In this document: positions 26,661-35,299 of the stretch, one piece after another
How the letters are laid out: each line of letters opens with the position of its first letter
How positions within the stretch are numbered: position 1 is the first letter of the stretch
Assembly: GCF_015070375.1 (NCBI RefSeq)
Contig: NZ_JADCLL010000010.1
Location: 1-64,000 of the forward strand
Origin: Nocardioides kribbensis
GTDB lineage: Bacteria > Actinomycetota > Actinomycetes > Propionibacteriales > Nocardioidaceae
Direction: 5' to 3'
DNA length: 64,000 bases
The notes under the pieces: generated by a model
What the model was told of the DNA's origin: nothing
The model's database searches: none
The model's input: only the letters and a program-made list of their open reading frames with translations
Translations under genes and position numbers: made by a program

Positions 26661-27644
26661 TCAGTCGGGCGGGCGGCGGTCGAGCAGGGTGATGCCGGGC
26701 CAGGCGTCGCGGTCGGCGAGGGCGTGCACGGCGTCGACGACCGCGTCGCGCACGGCCAGCACGGCCAGGCGCGGCTCGTAGAACTCCGCGGCCACGCAGA
26801 CCGAGACGGTGCGGCGCAGCAGCGGCTCGACGACGGGGCGCAGCGCGAGCTCGGGCCCGGCGTAGTGCGCGGCGGCGGAGCGGGTCAGCACGGCGCTGAC
26901 CGCACCGCCCTGCACGAGGCGGACCATGGCGGTGAGCGACTCCACGTCGGCGACCACGCGGGGCGCGAGGCCGTGCTCGGCGAACGCCCGGTCGACCAGG
27001 GCACGCAGGTTGCTGCGCTCCCCGGGGGCGACCAGCGCCCGCTCGCGCAGGTCGCGCACCCGCACCGGCTCGGTGGAGGCGTCGACCGACGCGGCGGTGG
27101 CCAGCAGCAGCGGCTCGTCGTAGACGGCCAGCTCCCCGGGGCGCGGGGAGGGGTCGTCGCGGAAGAGCACGGCGAGGTCGAGACGGCCGCGCCCCAGCAG
27201 CTCCTGGATGTAGCCGCTCATCGACTCGAACAGCTCCAGGCGGACGCCGGGGTGGCGCTCGGCGACCAGGGGCAGCAGCGCGGGCACGAGCGTGCCGGCG
27301 ACGGTGGCGGGGAGCCCCACCGACACCGACCCGTGGATCTCGCGGCTCCCCGCGCCGAGCTGCTCGGCGAGCCGGTCGACCTGGCGCACGACCTGCTGGG
27401 CGCCGCGGTAGAGCTCGAGCCCGACGGCGGTCGCCTCCACCCCGCGGGGGCCCCGCTCGAGCAGCCGGCGGCCGACCTCGGCCTCGAGCTGGGTCATCCG
27501 GGCGCTCATCGCCGGCTGCGAGACGCCGGCGGCCGCGGCGGCGCGGGTGATGCTGCCGGTGTCGACGACCAGGATGAGGTCGCGCAGGGCGGCCACGTCG
27601 AGGCCGGGGGTGCGCCCGGGCCGGCGGGGGTCGGGGGCGTCCAC
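26661..27644 (-). CDS. LysR-family transcriptional regulator
   Basis: A 327-residue LTTR starting at GTG 27644, one base after the permease stop. The winged HTH is at residues 16-75 (LILVVDTGSITRAAAAAGVS, QPAMSARMTQLEAEVGRRLL), followed by a two-lobed co-inducer domain (VSVGLPATVAGTLVPALLPL, LDLAVLFRDDP). It lies inside the operon it probably regulates; an ATCAGC-ATC-GCTGAT palindrome at 29122-29136, upstream of the operon's first gene, fits an LTTR T-N11-A box. Confidence 0.9.
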   Translation of the reverse strand: MDAPDPRRPGRTPGLDVAALRDLILVVDTGSITRAAAAAGVSQPAMSARMTQLEAEVGRRLLERGPRGVEATAVGLELYRGAQQVVRQVDRLAEQLGAGSREIHGSVSVGLPATVAGTLVPALLPLVAERHPGVRLELFESMSGYIQELLGRGRLDLAVLFRDDPSPRPGELAVYDEPLLLATAASVDASTEPVRVRDLRERALVAPGERSNLRALVDRAFAEHGLAPRVVADVESLTAMVRLVQGGAVSAVLTRSAAAHYAGPELALRPVVEPLLRRTVSVCVAAEFYEPRLAVLAVRDAVVDAVHALADRDAWPGITLLDRRPPD

Positions 27645-27645
27645 G

Positions 27646-29016
27646 TCAGGCCGGCACCAGGAAGCCGAGCACGATGATGAGCGGCAGCGCGATCACCGAG
27701 GCGATGCCGGTGACGAGGGTGAGCGCCTTGAGGGCGCCCTGGGTGGAGACGCCGAGCAGGCTCTGGAACATCCAGAAGAAGTTGCTGTTGACCTGCAGCG
27801 CGAAGAGCGCGCCGGCGCCGATGGAGAGCCCGACCACCACCGGGGCCACGTCGAGGCTGCCCAGGATCGGCTCGATGATGCCGGCCGCGGCGATCGCGGC
27901 CACCGAGATCGAGCCGATCGCGAAGTGCAGCAGCGCCGCCACGAACCACGCCAGCAGCACGGTGAGGACCACCGGGGCCCCGGCCTCGGCCGAGAACAGG
28001 CCGCCCAGCACGTCGGCGAGGTCGGTCTCGCCGATCACCGCGCCCAGCGACCCGCCCACGCCGGTGATGAGCAGGATCTGTCCGGTGGTGCTGAGGCCGC
28101 GCTCGACGGCCTCCTCGGTGCGCTCGCGGCCCAGGCTGCGGCGCGCGAGGGCGTAGGCCATCACCAGCCCCACGAAGAGGGCGAAGACGGCGTTGCCGAC
28201 GAAGGAGGTGAGGGGGGTGGCGAAGCCGGCGGCGTCGGCGACGGCGCCGAAGGCGATCATCAGCAGCGGCACGAGGATCGGCAGCAGCGAGACCCCCAGC
28301 GGCGGGGTGGTGGCGCGGGCGTCGGCGGCGGTGGCGTCCTGCTCGACGGCGGCCTGCCGCTCGGCCTCGAGCAGCGCCTCGGAGGGGTCCTCGTCGGTCT
28401 CCGGGCGCCAGAGGCCACGGTCGAGCAGCAGCTTGAAGACCAGCGTGGTCAGCACGGCGGTGACCGGTCCGACGAGCAGGCCGAAGAGCAGCATCGTGCC
28501 GAGCGGGATGTCGAGCAGCCCGGCGATCGAGAGCGTGCCGAGGCCGGGGATGACGAAGACGTAGCCGACGAGGATGCCGGCCGTCAGCGAGGCCGCCAGC
28601 AGCGGCAGGCCGTTGCGTCCGACCTGCGGTGCGGCGGAGCGCGCCAGCGGAGAGGCCAGCACGAGCTGCACGTCGACGTAGATCGAGGGGAAGAGCGTGG
28701 TGAGCGCGGCGCTGATGGCGTAGGGCAGGCGGCGCGCGCCGAGCAGGCGGAGCAGCAGGGCCACGAGCCCCTGCAGCGCGCCGAGCGCGAACAGCAGCGC
28801 CCCCACGAGCACACCGAACCCGATGAGCAGACCGACCTCCGCCATGATGTCGCCGAAGCCGACCGCGATGGCCTCCACGGTGCCGGTCAGGCCGACGCCG
28901 GCGGCCAGGCCGAGGTAGAGCGAGCCGACGACGAGGGCGATCACCGGCTCGACCTTGAGCCAGATGATGAGGGCGAGCACGGCCCCGATGGCGATGCAGG
29001 CGTGGAGGATGGTCAC
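27646..29016 (-). CDS. GntP/CitM-type organic acid permease
   Basis: A 456-residue membrane protein with about 12 hydrophobic segments, starting at GTG 29016 with AAGGAG about 9 nt upstream. The sequence pattern (FGVLVGALLFALGALQGLV, YVDVQLVLASPLARSAAP, GVGGSLGAVIGETDLADVL, ALQVNSNFFWMFQSLLG) places it with the GntP-like gluconate/carboxylate:proton symporters. A charged loop of about 45 residues interrupts the middle. It is the first gene of the permease - LysR - CoA-transferase - lyase operon. Confidence 0.82.
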   Translation of the reverse strand: MTILHACIAIGAVLALIIWLKVEPVIALVVGSLYLGLAAGVGLTGTVEAIAVGFGDIMAEVGLLIGFGVLVGALLFALGALQGLVALLLRLLGARRLPYAISAALTTLFPSIYVDVQLVLASPLARSAAPQVGRNGLPLLAASLTAGILVGYVFVIPGLGTLSIAGLLDIPLGTMLLFGLLVGPVTAVLTTLVFKLLLDRGLWRPETDEDPSEALLEAERQAAVEQDATAADARATTPPLGVSLLPILVPLLMIAFGAVADAAGFATPLTSFVGNAVFALFVGLVMAYALARRSLGRERTEEAVERGLSTTGQILLITGVGGSLGAVIGETDLADVLGGLFSAEAGAPVVLTVLLAWFVAALLHFAIGSISVAAIAAAGIIEPILGSLDVAPVVVGLSIGAGALFALQVNSNFFWMFQSLLGVSTQGALKALTLVTGIASVIALPLIIVLGFLVPA

Positions 29017-29121
29017 GGTCGCGCTCCTTCGGTCCGGTGCCCGCCGTGTGGTGACGGTCACGCGGGTCGAGGCAACCACGGCGTCCGCCGCCGCCGGAAG
29101 GACGCTGGGGGAGGGGTGGGT

Positions 29122-29136
29122 ATCAGCATCGCTGAT
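29122..29136. promoter_or_regulatory. Candidate LysR-type operator
   Basis: ATCAGC-ATC-GCTGAT is a perfect inverted repeat with the T-N11-A shape of LTTR sites. It lies 106 bp upstream of the permease start, in the 188-bp gap before the operon whose second gene is a LysR regulator. Confidence 0.5.
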
Positions 29137-29204
29137 GGCTCGTACCCGGTCGACCGGCGAGAGCCGGGGCGAGCACGGGCGGCACGGGCGGGCACGGGCG
29201 GTGA

Positions 29205-30224
29205 CTACGACGCGGGGTCGAGCCCGTGGCGGCGCACGTCGCGGGGGGTGCGGTCCCACCAGCGGCGGCAGGCGCGGGTGAGCACGGCCTGCTCGGAGAG
29301 CCCGAGGAGGCCGGCGACCTGGGCGAGCGGGAGGTCGGTGGTGAGCAGGTAGCGCCGTGCCGCGGCCCGGCGGGCGTCGTCGAGGATCGCCGCGAAGGTC
29401 GTGCCCTCGGCGGCCAGGCGCCGCTGCAGGGTGCGGGGGTGCAGGTCGAGCAGGCGGGCCACCGCGCCGACCTCCGGGCTGGCCGTGCCGAGCAGCTGGT
29501 CGACCGCGCCGCGCACGCGCGGGGCCACGCGGTCGCCGTCCACGGGGGCCTGGCGGTCGAGGAAGTCGAGGGCCATCCGGCGCACGGACTCGTCGCGGCC
29601 GGCGAGCGGCAGGGCGCCCAGGCTGCTGGGCAGCCGCAGCAGCGCGGCGGGGCGGCCGAAGCGCACGCGCGCCCCGAAGAAGTCCTCGTACGCCGCCCTG
29701 GGCGCGACCGGTCGCCCCGGCAGGTCGACGGTGCGCAGCCCGTAGCCGCCCCCGGCGAGCGAGCGGATGCTGCGGTGCAGGGAGCCCAGGCTGAGGTCGG
29801 TGCCCTGGCGGGGCGGGTCGACCCCCGGCGGGGTGACGTCGTAGCGCAGCGCCTCGACGCCGCGCACGCCGTCGGGATCGGGCTCGAGGCTGATCCGCAT
29901 GGCGGGGGCGTGGACGAAGAGGTAGCGCGAGGTGCACTCCATGGCCTCGGCCACGGTGGGGGAGTTCTCGATGGCCAGGGCCAGCGGGCCGAGCAGCGAG
30001 AGGTCCTGGCGGGCCGCCACCCGCAGCCCGAGGTCGGGCTGGTCGAGCTCGTGGGCGGCCAGCTCGAGCACCCCGGCCATGGCCAGGTCGGGCACCAGCA
30101 GGTCGTCGGCGTCGAGGGCGGCGGGGTCGAGGCGGGCCCGGCGGGCCAGGTCGTCCGCGTCGCCGCCCAGCTCCTCGACCACCGCGCGGAAGCCGCGCAG
30201 GCCGGCGGAGCGGATCACGGACAT
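29205..30224 (-). CDS. AraC-family regulator, VirS-like
   Basis: A 339-residue regulator. I chose ATG 30224 over the in-frame TTG at 30239. The N-terminal 200 residues match the AraC-type arabinose-binding-like domain (GLRGFRAVVEELGGDADDLA, SLLGPLALAIENSPTVAEAM, DFFGARVRFGRP); the C-terminal 90 are the double HTH (AVARLLDLHPRTLQRRLAAE, LAQVAGLLGLSEQAVLTRA). This is the architecture of VirS, which in M. tuberculosis lies divergent from the mymA monooxygenase operon, the same arrangement seen here. Confidence 0.88.
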   Translation of the reverse strand: MSVIRSAGLRGFRAVVEELGGDADDLARRARLDPAALDADDLLVPDLAMAGVLELAAHELDQPDLGLRVAARQDLSLLGPLALAIENSPTVAEAMECTSRYLFVHAPAMRISLEPDPDGVRGVEALRYDVTPPGVDPPRQGTDLSLGSLHRSIRSLAGGGYGLRTVDLPGRPVAPRAAYEDFFGARVRFGRPAALLRLPSSLGALPLAGRDESVRRMALDFLDRQAPVDGDRVAPRVRGAVDQLLGTASPEVGAVARLLDLHPRTLQRRLAAEGTTFAAILDDARRAAARRYLLTTDLPLAQVAGLLGLSEQAVLTRACRRWWDRTPRDVRRHGLDPAS

Positions 30225-30233
30225 GTCGTCCAG

Positions 30234-30264
30234 GATCAAGGAACTGTCGCGTCAGATCAAGAAC
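30234..30264 (+). promoter_or_regulatory. Direct-repeat AraC-type operator
   Basis: GATCAAGGAAC (30234-30244) and GATCAAGAAC (30255-30264) are direct repeats starting 21 bp apart, two helical turns, the usual geometry for an AraC dimer on tandem half-sites. They fill the 69-bp gap between the AraC gene and the monooxygenase. Confidence 0.6.
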
Positions 30265-30293
30265 GGGCGCGCCGGGCGGCGCACCATGGAGGC

Positions 30294-31892
30294 ATGAGCG
30301 ACACCGATACCCGTCCCAGCACCGCCGCGGGCACTGACTCCGACACCGGCACCGCCGGCGCGCGCGAGCCGCTGCCCGCGCACGTCGACGTCGTGGTGGT
30401 CGGCGCCGGCCTCTCCGGCATCGGCGCGGGCTACCGCCTGCAGACCGAGGTGCCCGACCGCAGCTACCTCGTGCTCGAGTCGCGCGAGGCGATGGGCGGC
30501 ACGTGGGACCTCTTCCGCTACCCCGGCATCCGCTCCGACTCCGACATGTTCACCCTGGGCTACCAGTTCAAGCCCTGGCGCGAGCCGAAGTCGATCGCCG
30601 ACGGCCCCACGATCCTGCGCTACATCCGCGAGACCGCGGAGGAGTTCGGGATCGACGAGCACATCCGCTACGGCACCAAGGTGCTCGGCGCCGACTTCTC
30701 CACCGCCGAGGCCCGCTGGACGCTGACCCTGCTGCGCGACGGCGTCGAGACCACGATGACCTGCGACTTCCTCTACTCCTGCGCGGGCTACTACGACTAC
30801 GACGAGACCTACACCCCCGACCTGCCGGGCCTGTCGGACTTCGCCGGCACGGTGGTGCACCCGCAGTTCTGGCCCGAGGACCTCGACTACTCCGGGCAGC
30901 GCGTGGTCGTCATCGGCTCCGGGGCCACCGCGGTCACGCTGGTGCCCTCGATGCTGCGCGACTCCACCGGCGACGAGGGCGTCGACGGATCCGGCGCCGC
31001 GGCCCACGTGACGATGCTGCAGCGCAGCCCCACCTGGATCTCCGCCGTGCCCAGCCGCGACACCAAGGCCGACTGGCTGCGCGAGCACCTGCCCGCCGAC
31101 CTGGCCCACACCCTGATCCGCAGCAAGAACATCGCCTTCGGCACGGCCTTCTACCAGTTCTGCCGGCGCTACCCCGACCGCGCCCGCAAGCTCCTGACCG
31201 GCCTGGCCACCAAGGTCCTCGGCGACGAGCAGCTGGTCGCCGACCACTTCACGCCCTCCTACGACCCGTGGGACCAGCGGCTGTGCGCCATCCCGAGCGC
31301 CGACCTCTTCAAGGCGATCAAGGGCGGCGACGCCGAGGTCGTCACCGACACCATCGACCGCTTCGTGCCCGAGGGCGTGCGGCTCAGCTCGGGCCGCGTG
31401 CTCGAGGCCGACGTCGTCGTCACCGCCACCGGCCTGCAGCTGCTGGCCTTCGGCGGGATCAGCCCGAAGGTCGACGGCGAGACCGTGCCGCTTTCGGAGC
31501 AGTTCGTCTGGCAGGGCGCGATGATGACCGGCGTGCCGAACTTCGCCGTCTGCATCGGCTACACCAACGCCTCCTGGACCCTGCGCGCCGACCTCTCGCA
31601 CCGGCTGGTGTGCAAGGTGCTGCGCTGGATGGACGACCGCGACCTCGCCGCCGTCGAGCCCCACCCCGACCGCGAGCTCACCGAGCGCCCGCTGCTCGAC
31701 CTCGCCTCCGGCTACGTCCAGCGCTCCATCGGCGCCTTCCCGCGCCAGGGCGACAGCGGCCCGTGGCGGGTGCGGCAGAACTACGTGCTCGACTCGCTCA
31801 CCACCCTGCGGGCCGACCTGCGCCGGACCCTGCGGACCACCCCGCGCTCCGCCGTACGCCGCGACGCGCAGCCGGTCGGAGCCGGCCGGTGA
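30294..31892 (+). CDS. Flavin-containing / Baeyer-Villiger-type monooxygenase, MymA/EthA-like
   Basis: A 532-residue FAD/NADPH enzyme. FAD-binding VVVVGAGLSGIGAGYRL (residues 33-49), the GGTWDLFRYPGIRSD segment, the intact Baeyer-Villiger fingerprint FAGTVVHPQFWP (about 183-194) and the NADPH-binding VVVIGSGATAVTL are all present. It is related to MymA/EthA-type enzymes, which oxygenate ketones or thiocarbonyl compounds. GGAGG sits unusually close (1 nt) to the ATG at 30294. The gene overlaps the alcohol dehydrogenase by 4 bp. Confidence 0.9.
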   Translation: MSDTDTRPSTAAGTDSDTGTAGAREPLPAHVDVVVVGAGLSGIGAGYRLQTEVPDRSYLVLESREAMGGTWDLFRYPGIRSDSDMFTLGYQFKPWREPKSIADGPTILRYIRETAEEFGIDEHIRYGTKVLGADFSTAEARWTLTLLRDGVETTMTCDFLYSCAGYYDYDETYTPDLPGLSDFAGTVVHPQFWPEDLDYSGQRVVVIGSGATAVTLVPSMLRDSTGDEGVDGSGAAAHVTMLQRSPTWISAVPSRDTKADWLREHLPADLAHTLIRSKNIAFGTAFYQFCRRYPDRARKLLTGLATKVLGDEQLVADHFTPSYDPWDQRLCAIPSADLFKAIKGGDAEVVTDTIDRFVPEGVRLSSGRVLEADVVVTATGLQLLAFGGISPKVDGETVPLSEQFVWQGAMMTGVPNFAVCIGYTNASWTLRADLSHRLVCKVLRWMDDRDLAAVEPHPDRELTERPLLDLASGYVQRSIGAFPRQGDSGPWRVRQNYVLDSLTTLRADLRRTLRTTPRSAVRRDAQPVGAGR

Positions 31893-32938
31893 GCGCCCGC
31901 ACGATGCGCGCCCAGCGCCTCGACACCCGCACCCTGACCTTCGAGGTCACCGACGTGCCCGTGCCGACCCCCGGCCCGGGTGAGGTGCTGGTGAAGGTCG
32001 CGTTCTGCGGCATCTGCCACTCCGACCTCAGCCTGCTCGACGGCACCTTCCCCGCCATGGGGCCGCCGGTGATCACCCAGGGCCACGAGGCCTCGGGCAC
32101 CATCGCCGAGCTCGGCGCCGGCGTCGAGGGCTGGACCGTCGGCGACCGGGTCGTGCCCGCCGCGGGCCGCCCGTGCGGTCGCTGCGCCTTCTGCCGGCGC
32201 TCCGACTTCAGCAACTGCACCCAGCTCGCCCTCATGGCCTTCGCCTACGACGGCGCCTGGGCGGAGTACACCCTCGCCCAGGCCGGCGGGCTGACCCGGA
32301 TCCCCGACAACGTCTCGATGGAGCAGGCCGCGATCCTCGCCGACGCCGTCTCCACGCCGTACGGCGCCGTCGTCCACACCGGTGACGTGCGCGTCGGGGA
32401 GTCGGTCGGGGTGTGGGGCGCCGGCGGCGTCGGCACCCACGTCGTGCAGCTGGCCCGCCTCGTCGGGGCCACCCCCATCGTGGCCGTCGACCTCGACGAG
32501 ACCGTGCGCCAGCGCGCCCTCGACCTCGGTGCCGACCTCGCCCTGGACTCCCGCGACCCCGACCTCGCCGCGAAGATCGCCGAGGTCACCGACGGGCAGA
32601 TGCTCGACGTCGCCTTCGACGCGGTCGGCCTGAAGGTCACCTTCGACCAGGCCCTGGCCAGCCTCGGCTCGCGCGGGCGCCTGGTCGGCGTGGGCATGAG
32701 CGGCGAGGAGTGGTCGCTGGGCCCGAGCATGCTCTTCAACCTCAGCCGCAAGCAGGTGCGCGGCCACCTCGGCTACGACGTCACCGACATCGGGGTCCTC
32801 GCCCGGCTCGTCTCCACCGGACGGCTCGACCTGAGCCGCTCCATCAGCGGGATCGTGCCGCTGGAGGACGTCGCCGAGGGCATCCGGCTGCTCAAGGACC
32901 GCGAGGGCAGCCCCGTGCGGATCCTCGTGCAGCCCTAG
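31889..32938 (+). CDS. Zinc-dependent alcohol dehydrogenase, AdhD-like
   Basis: A 349-residue MDR enzyme, GTG start at 31889. Catalytic-zinc ligands lie in FCGICHSDLS and TQGHEASGTI; the structural-zinc cysteines are in CGRCAFCRRSDFSNC; the Rossmann motif is VGVWGAGGVGTHVVQLA. Genes of this type (adhD) also sit in the mymA operon of mycobacteria. It probably interconverts an alcohol and the carbonyl handled by the coupled monooxygenase. Confidence 0.88.
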   Translation: MSARTMRAQRLDTRTLTFEVTDVPVPTPGPGEVLVKVAFCGICHSDLSLLDGTFPAMGPPVITQGHEASGTIAELGAGVEGWTVGDRVVPAAGRPCGRCAFCRRSDFSNCTQLALMAFAYDGAWAEYTLAQAGGLTRIPDNVSMEQAAILADAVSTPYGAVVHTGDVRVGESVGVWGAGGVGTHVVQLARLVGATPIVAVDLDETVRQRALDLGADLALDSRDPDLAAKIAEVTDGQMLDVAFDAVGLKVTFDQALASLGSRGRLVGVGMSGEEWSLGPSMLFNLSRKQVRGHLGYDVTDIGVLARLVSTGRLDLSRSISGIVPLEDVAEGIRLLKDREGSPVRILVQP

Positions 32939-32990
32939 GGTCCCCGCCCGCGCACCACCTCCGGTCCCGCCGGTGTGGCTGCGCGTGGAT

Positions 32991-33238
32991 CGCGCAATTG
33001 CGCGGTCGGTGTGCGTGGATCGCGCAATTGCGCGGGTCGTCGTTGGCCGGGCGGGTGGGTTTGCGCGGCTGGTGCAGCTTCGCGGGGTGACGGGCGGTCA
33101 AAGGAGCGCAAACCTTCAGGGGCGCCCGTAGCGCGCAGCACCTCGGCCCGGGTCGGGCACGGATCGCGCGATTGCGCGGCCGGGGTGCACGGATCGCGCG
33201 ATTGCGCGGTTAGCGCGCGTGGATCGCGCAATTGCCCC
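32991..33238. repeat. Five CGCGCAATTGCGCG palindromes with 30-bp period
   Basis: Cores at 32991-33004, 33021-33034, 33165-33178, 33195-33208 and 33225-33238. Cores 1 and 2 are perfect 14-bp palindromes; 3 and 4 carry one A-to-G change; 5 loses its right end. Starts within each group are exactly 30 bp apart and every core is preceded by GGAT. The 130 bp between the groups contain a GGTTTGCGC / GCGCAAACC inverted repeat. The array fills most of the 355-bp gap between the alcohol dehydrogenase and the response regulator; no gene is visible there. Confidence 0.85.
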
Positions 33239-33293
33239 AGCGGTGACCTCAGCCGGGGCAGCAGCCGCGCGGCCGAGGCGGCGCTGGGGCGGA

Positions 33294-33662
33294 CTAGGGC
33301 GCGGGCCAGCCCAGCAGCTCGGCCACCTGGGCGGGCAGCTCGCGGGCGGCGAAGGGCTTGGCGATGACGCCCCGCACGCCGGGGGCGTCGTCGACCTGGG
33401 CCTTGGCCGTCAGCAGCACGACCGGGATGTGGCGGGTGGTCTCGTCGGCGGCGAGGGCGGCCGTCGCCTCGAGGCCGTTCATGCCCGGCATCATCATGTC
33501 CATCAGGACGGCGTCGGGCTGGTGGGCGCGGGCGACCTCGACGGCCTCGGCACCGCTGGCGGCGGTGAGCACGCTCCAGCCGGCGATGATCTCCAGGGTC
33601 ATCTGGACGACCTCGCGGATCGCCTCGTCGTCGTCGGTGACCAGGATCGTGGGGGCGGACAC
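33294..33662 (-). CDS. Single-domain response regulator (CheY-like receiver)
   Basis: A 122-residue receiver domain without an output domain, starting at GTG 33662 with GGAGG about 8 nt upstream. The acidic pocket is in ILVTDDDEA, the phosphorylated aspartate in AVLMDMMMPGMNG, the conserved Thr in VVLLTAKA and the Lys in VIAKPFAARELP. It may be phosphorylated by the PAS histidine kinase at 35486-37648, one gene away in the same direction, but this pairing is only positional. Confidence 0.88.
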   Translation of the reverse strand: MSAPTILVTDDDEAIREVVQMTLEIIAGWSVLTAASGAEAVEVARAHQPDAVLMDMMMPGMNGLEATAALAADETTRHIPVVLLTAKAQVDDAPGVRGVIAKPFAARELPAQVAELLGWPAP

Positions 33663-33693
33663 GCGGGTACCTCCGAGAGCAGGAGGAGCCAGG

Positions 33694-35079
33694 CTAGTCC
33701 CGCACGGCCGCCAGCGCGGGCCTTCCGCCACTTCTTTGCTTGGGGCCGTGGAAGGTGCCCGCGTAGTAGGTCTGCAGGTCCACCGGCTCGATGCTGACCT
33801 CGGCCAGCCGGGAGAGGAGCCGGCCCGCGTTGCCGCTGAGCCGGCGGTCGTCGTTGAACGCGCAGATGTCCCAGGCGGCCACGGCCCGCTCGGCCACCAT
33901 CAGCGCCGCCATCTCCTCGATGATGGCGTGGAAGACCCGCGCACTGCGGTGGGTCGGCGCGACCAGGGTGAAGCCGAGGTAGTAGACCGCGCCGCGGGCG
34001 GCGTGGTCGGGGAAGCGCTCGGCCAGGAAGCCCGGGCTGATCCACGGCACGGTGTCGAGGTCGTCGGTCAGGGTGGCCATGCCCACCGCCTCGCCGGCCT
34101 CGTCCCAGGCCACCCACTTCTGCACGCGCGGGTCGACCATCTCGGCGTGGAACTCCTCCTCGTGCAGCAGCTGGCGCGCCGCGGCGAGGGTCTCGAGCTC
34201 GCTGAAGGTGTCGCGGTAGAGCTGGTAGTAGCGCTGGGAGGTCGCCTCGTCGACCTCCTTCTCGACCGTGATCGTCAGCCCCGGGCGCACGCGCCCGACC
34301 GGCCGCGTCGTCGGCGCCGCCGCGAAGGCCGCGGCCCGCGCCCGGCCCTCGGTCGGCTCGGGTCGGGCGGCGAGCGCCGTCGCGACGGCGCCGTCGGGCG
34401 GGCCGGCCGGCGTGGCCGCGCCCGGGTCGACCCCGAGCGCGCCGGTGCCCGGGGTGCTGCCGCTCCCGGCGCCCTCGCCCGGCGTGACGGCGGAGGTGAC
34501 GCCGGGGCCTGCGGGGGCCGTGGAGGCCGCGGGAGCGAGGGGACCGGTGACGGCGGCGGGGTCGAACCACGACGAGACGCGGTAGGCCGCGAGGACGACC
34601 GCGCACGCAGGCAGGTCGACGCAGGTCACCGACGCGACGGCCGTCTGCACCGCGCCGTAGTGGCCGCGGCGGGTCGCCTTCATGTCGGCCAGGCTGAGCT
34701 CGATCTGCTCCAGCACCGACTCCTCGGTGGGGCCGTGGTGCTCCACGAACAGCCCGGCTCCCTCGGCGTCGACGCACCACCCCAGCCCGGCCCAGCCGGT
34801 CTCGCCGGGCCGCTCGGCGTAGGCCTCGGCGCGCACGCAGAACAGCACGTCGCCGTGGCCACCGGGCAGGTCGGCGCCGACCTGGCGCACGCGGGAGCCG
34901 GGCGGGATCACCGAGGAGAGGGTGACCAGGTTGAAGTCGGCGACGCCGGCGCCCTGGAGCGCGGCGTCGAAGGCCGACAGCGGGGTGCGGCCCGACCCCG
35001 AGCCCGTGCGCACCGTGATGTCGAGGGTCTGCGCCGCCTCGCCGGAGCGTCCTGCGCGCAGTGTCGTGTCGTGGCCCAT
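33694..35079 (-). CDS. Pyruvoyl-dependent arginine decarboxylase fused to a GNAT-like acetyltransferase
   Basis: A 461-residue two-domain protein from ATG 35079 (GGGAG upstream). Residues 18-150 match pyruvoyl-dependent arginine decarboxylases: GSGSGRTPLSAFDAALQGAG, then FNLVTLSSVIPPGS, where cleavage between Ser55 and Ser56 would create the pyruvoyl group, and a VLFCVRAEAYAERPGETGWA core with a glutamate in GLFVEHHGP. A Pro/Ala/Gly linker (about 175-265) leads to a GNAT-like domain (about 270-455: KWVAWDEAGEAVGMATLTDD, YYLGFTLVAPTHRSARVFHA). The first domain should produce agmatine; the acetyltransferase acceptor is unknown. Confidence 0.78.
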   Translation of the reverse strand: MGHDTTLRAGRSGEAAQTLDITVRTGSGSGRTPLSAFDAALQGAGVADFNLVTLSSVIPPGSRVRQVGADLPGGHGDVLFCVRAEAYAERPGETGWAGLGWCVDAEGAGLFVEHHGPTEESVLEQIELSLADMKATRRGHYGAVQTAVASVTCVDLPACAVVLAAYRVSSWFDPAAVTGPLAPAASTAPAGPGVTSAVTPGEGAGSGSTPGTGALGVDPGAATPAGPPDGAVATALAARPEPTEGRARAAAFAAAPTTRPVGRVRPGLTITVEKEVDEATSQRYYQLYRDTFSELETLAAARQLLHEEEFHAEMVDPRVQKWVAWDEAGEAVGMATLTDDLDTVPWISPGFLAERFPDHAARGAVYYLGFTLVAPTHRSARVFHAIIEEMAALMVAERAVAAWDICAFNDDRRLSGNAGRLLSRLAEVSIEPVDLQTYYAGTFHGPKQRSGGRPALAAVRD

Positions 35080-35299
35080 GCGTCTCCCGTCCACCGCCGC
35101 GGGCCCCCGCCGCACGCGTCGACGACCCGCGTGCGCCACCGTCCCGGCCCGGGGCGACGTCGTGCCGTCATCGGAATTATGTACGCCGCGCTCTCCCGCG
35201 CACCGACCGGCCCCCGCCGATCGGCGCGCCGGCACCCCCCGGACGGGCCATGCCCCGTTGCCCGATCGGCCCCCGGGGGCCCGGCCGCCGCGACGTGAC

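Noticed and set aside
32991..33238. Regularly spaced repeats as a possible CRISPR array
   Set aside because: The 30-bp period holds a 14-bp palindrome with little spacer diversity, copies are diverged, and no cas genes are near.
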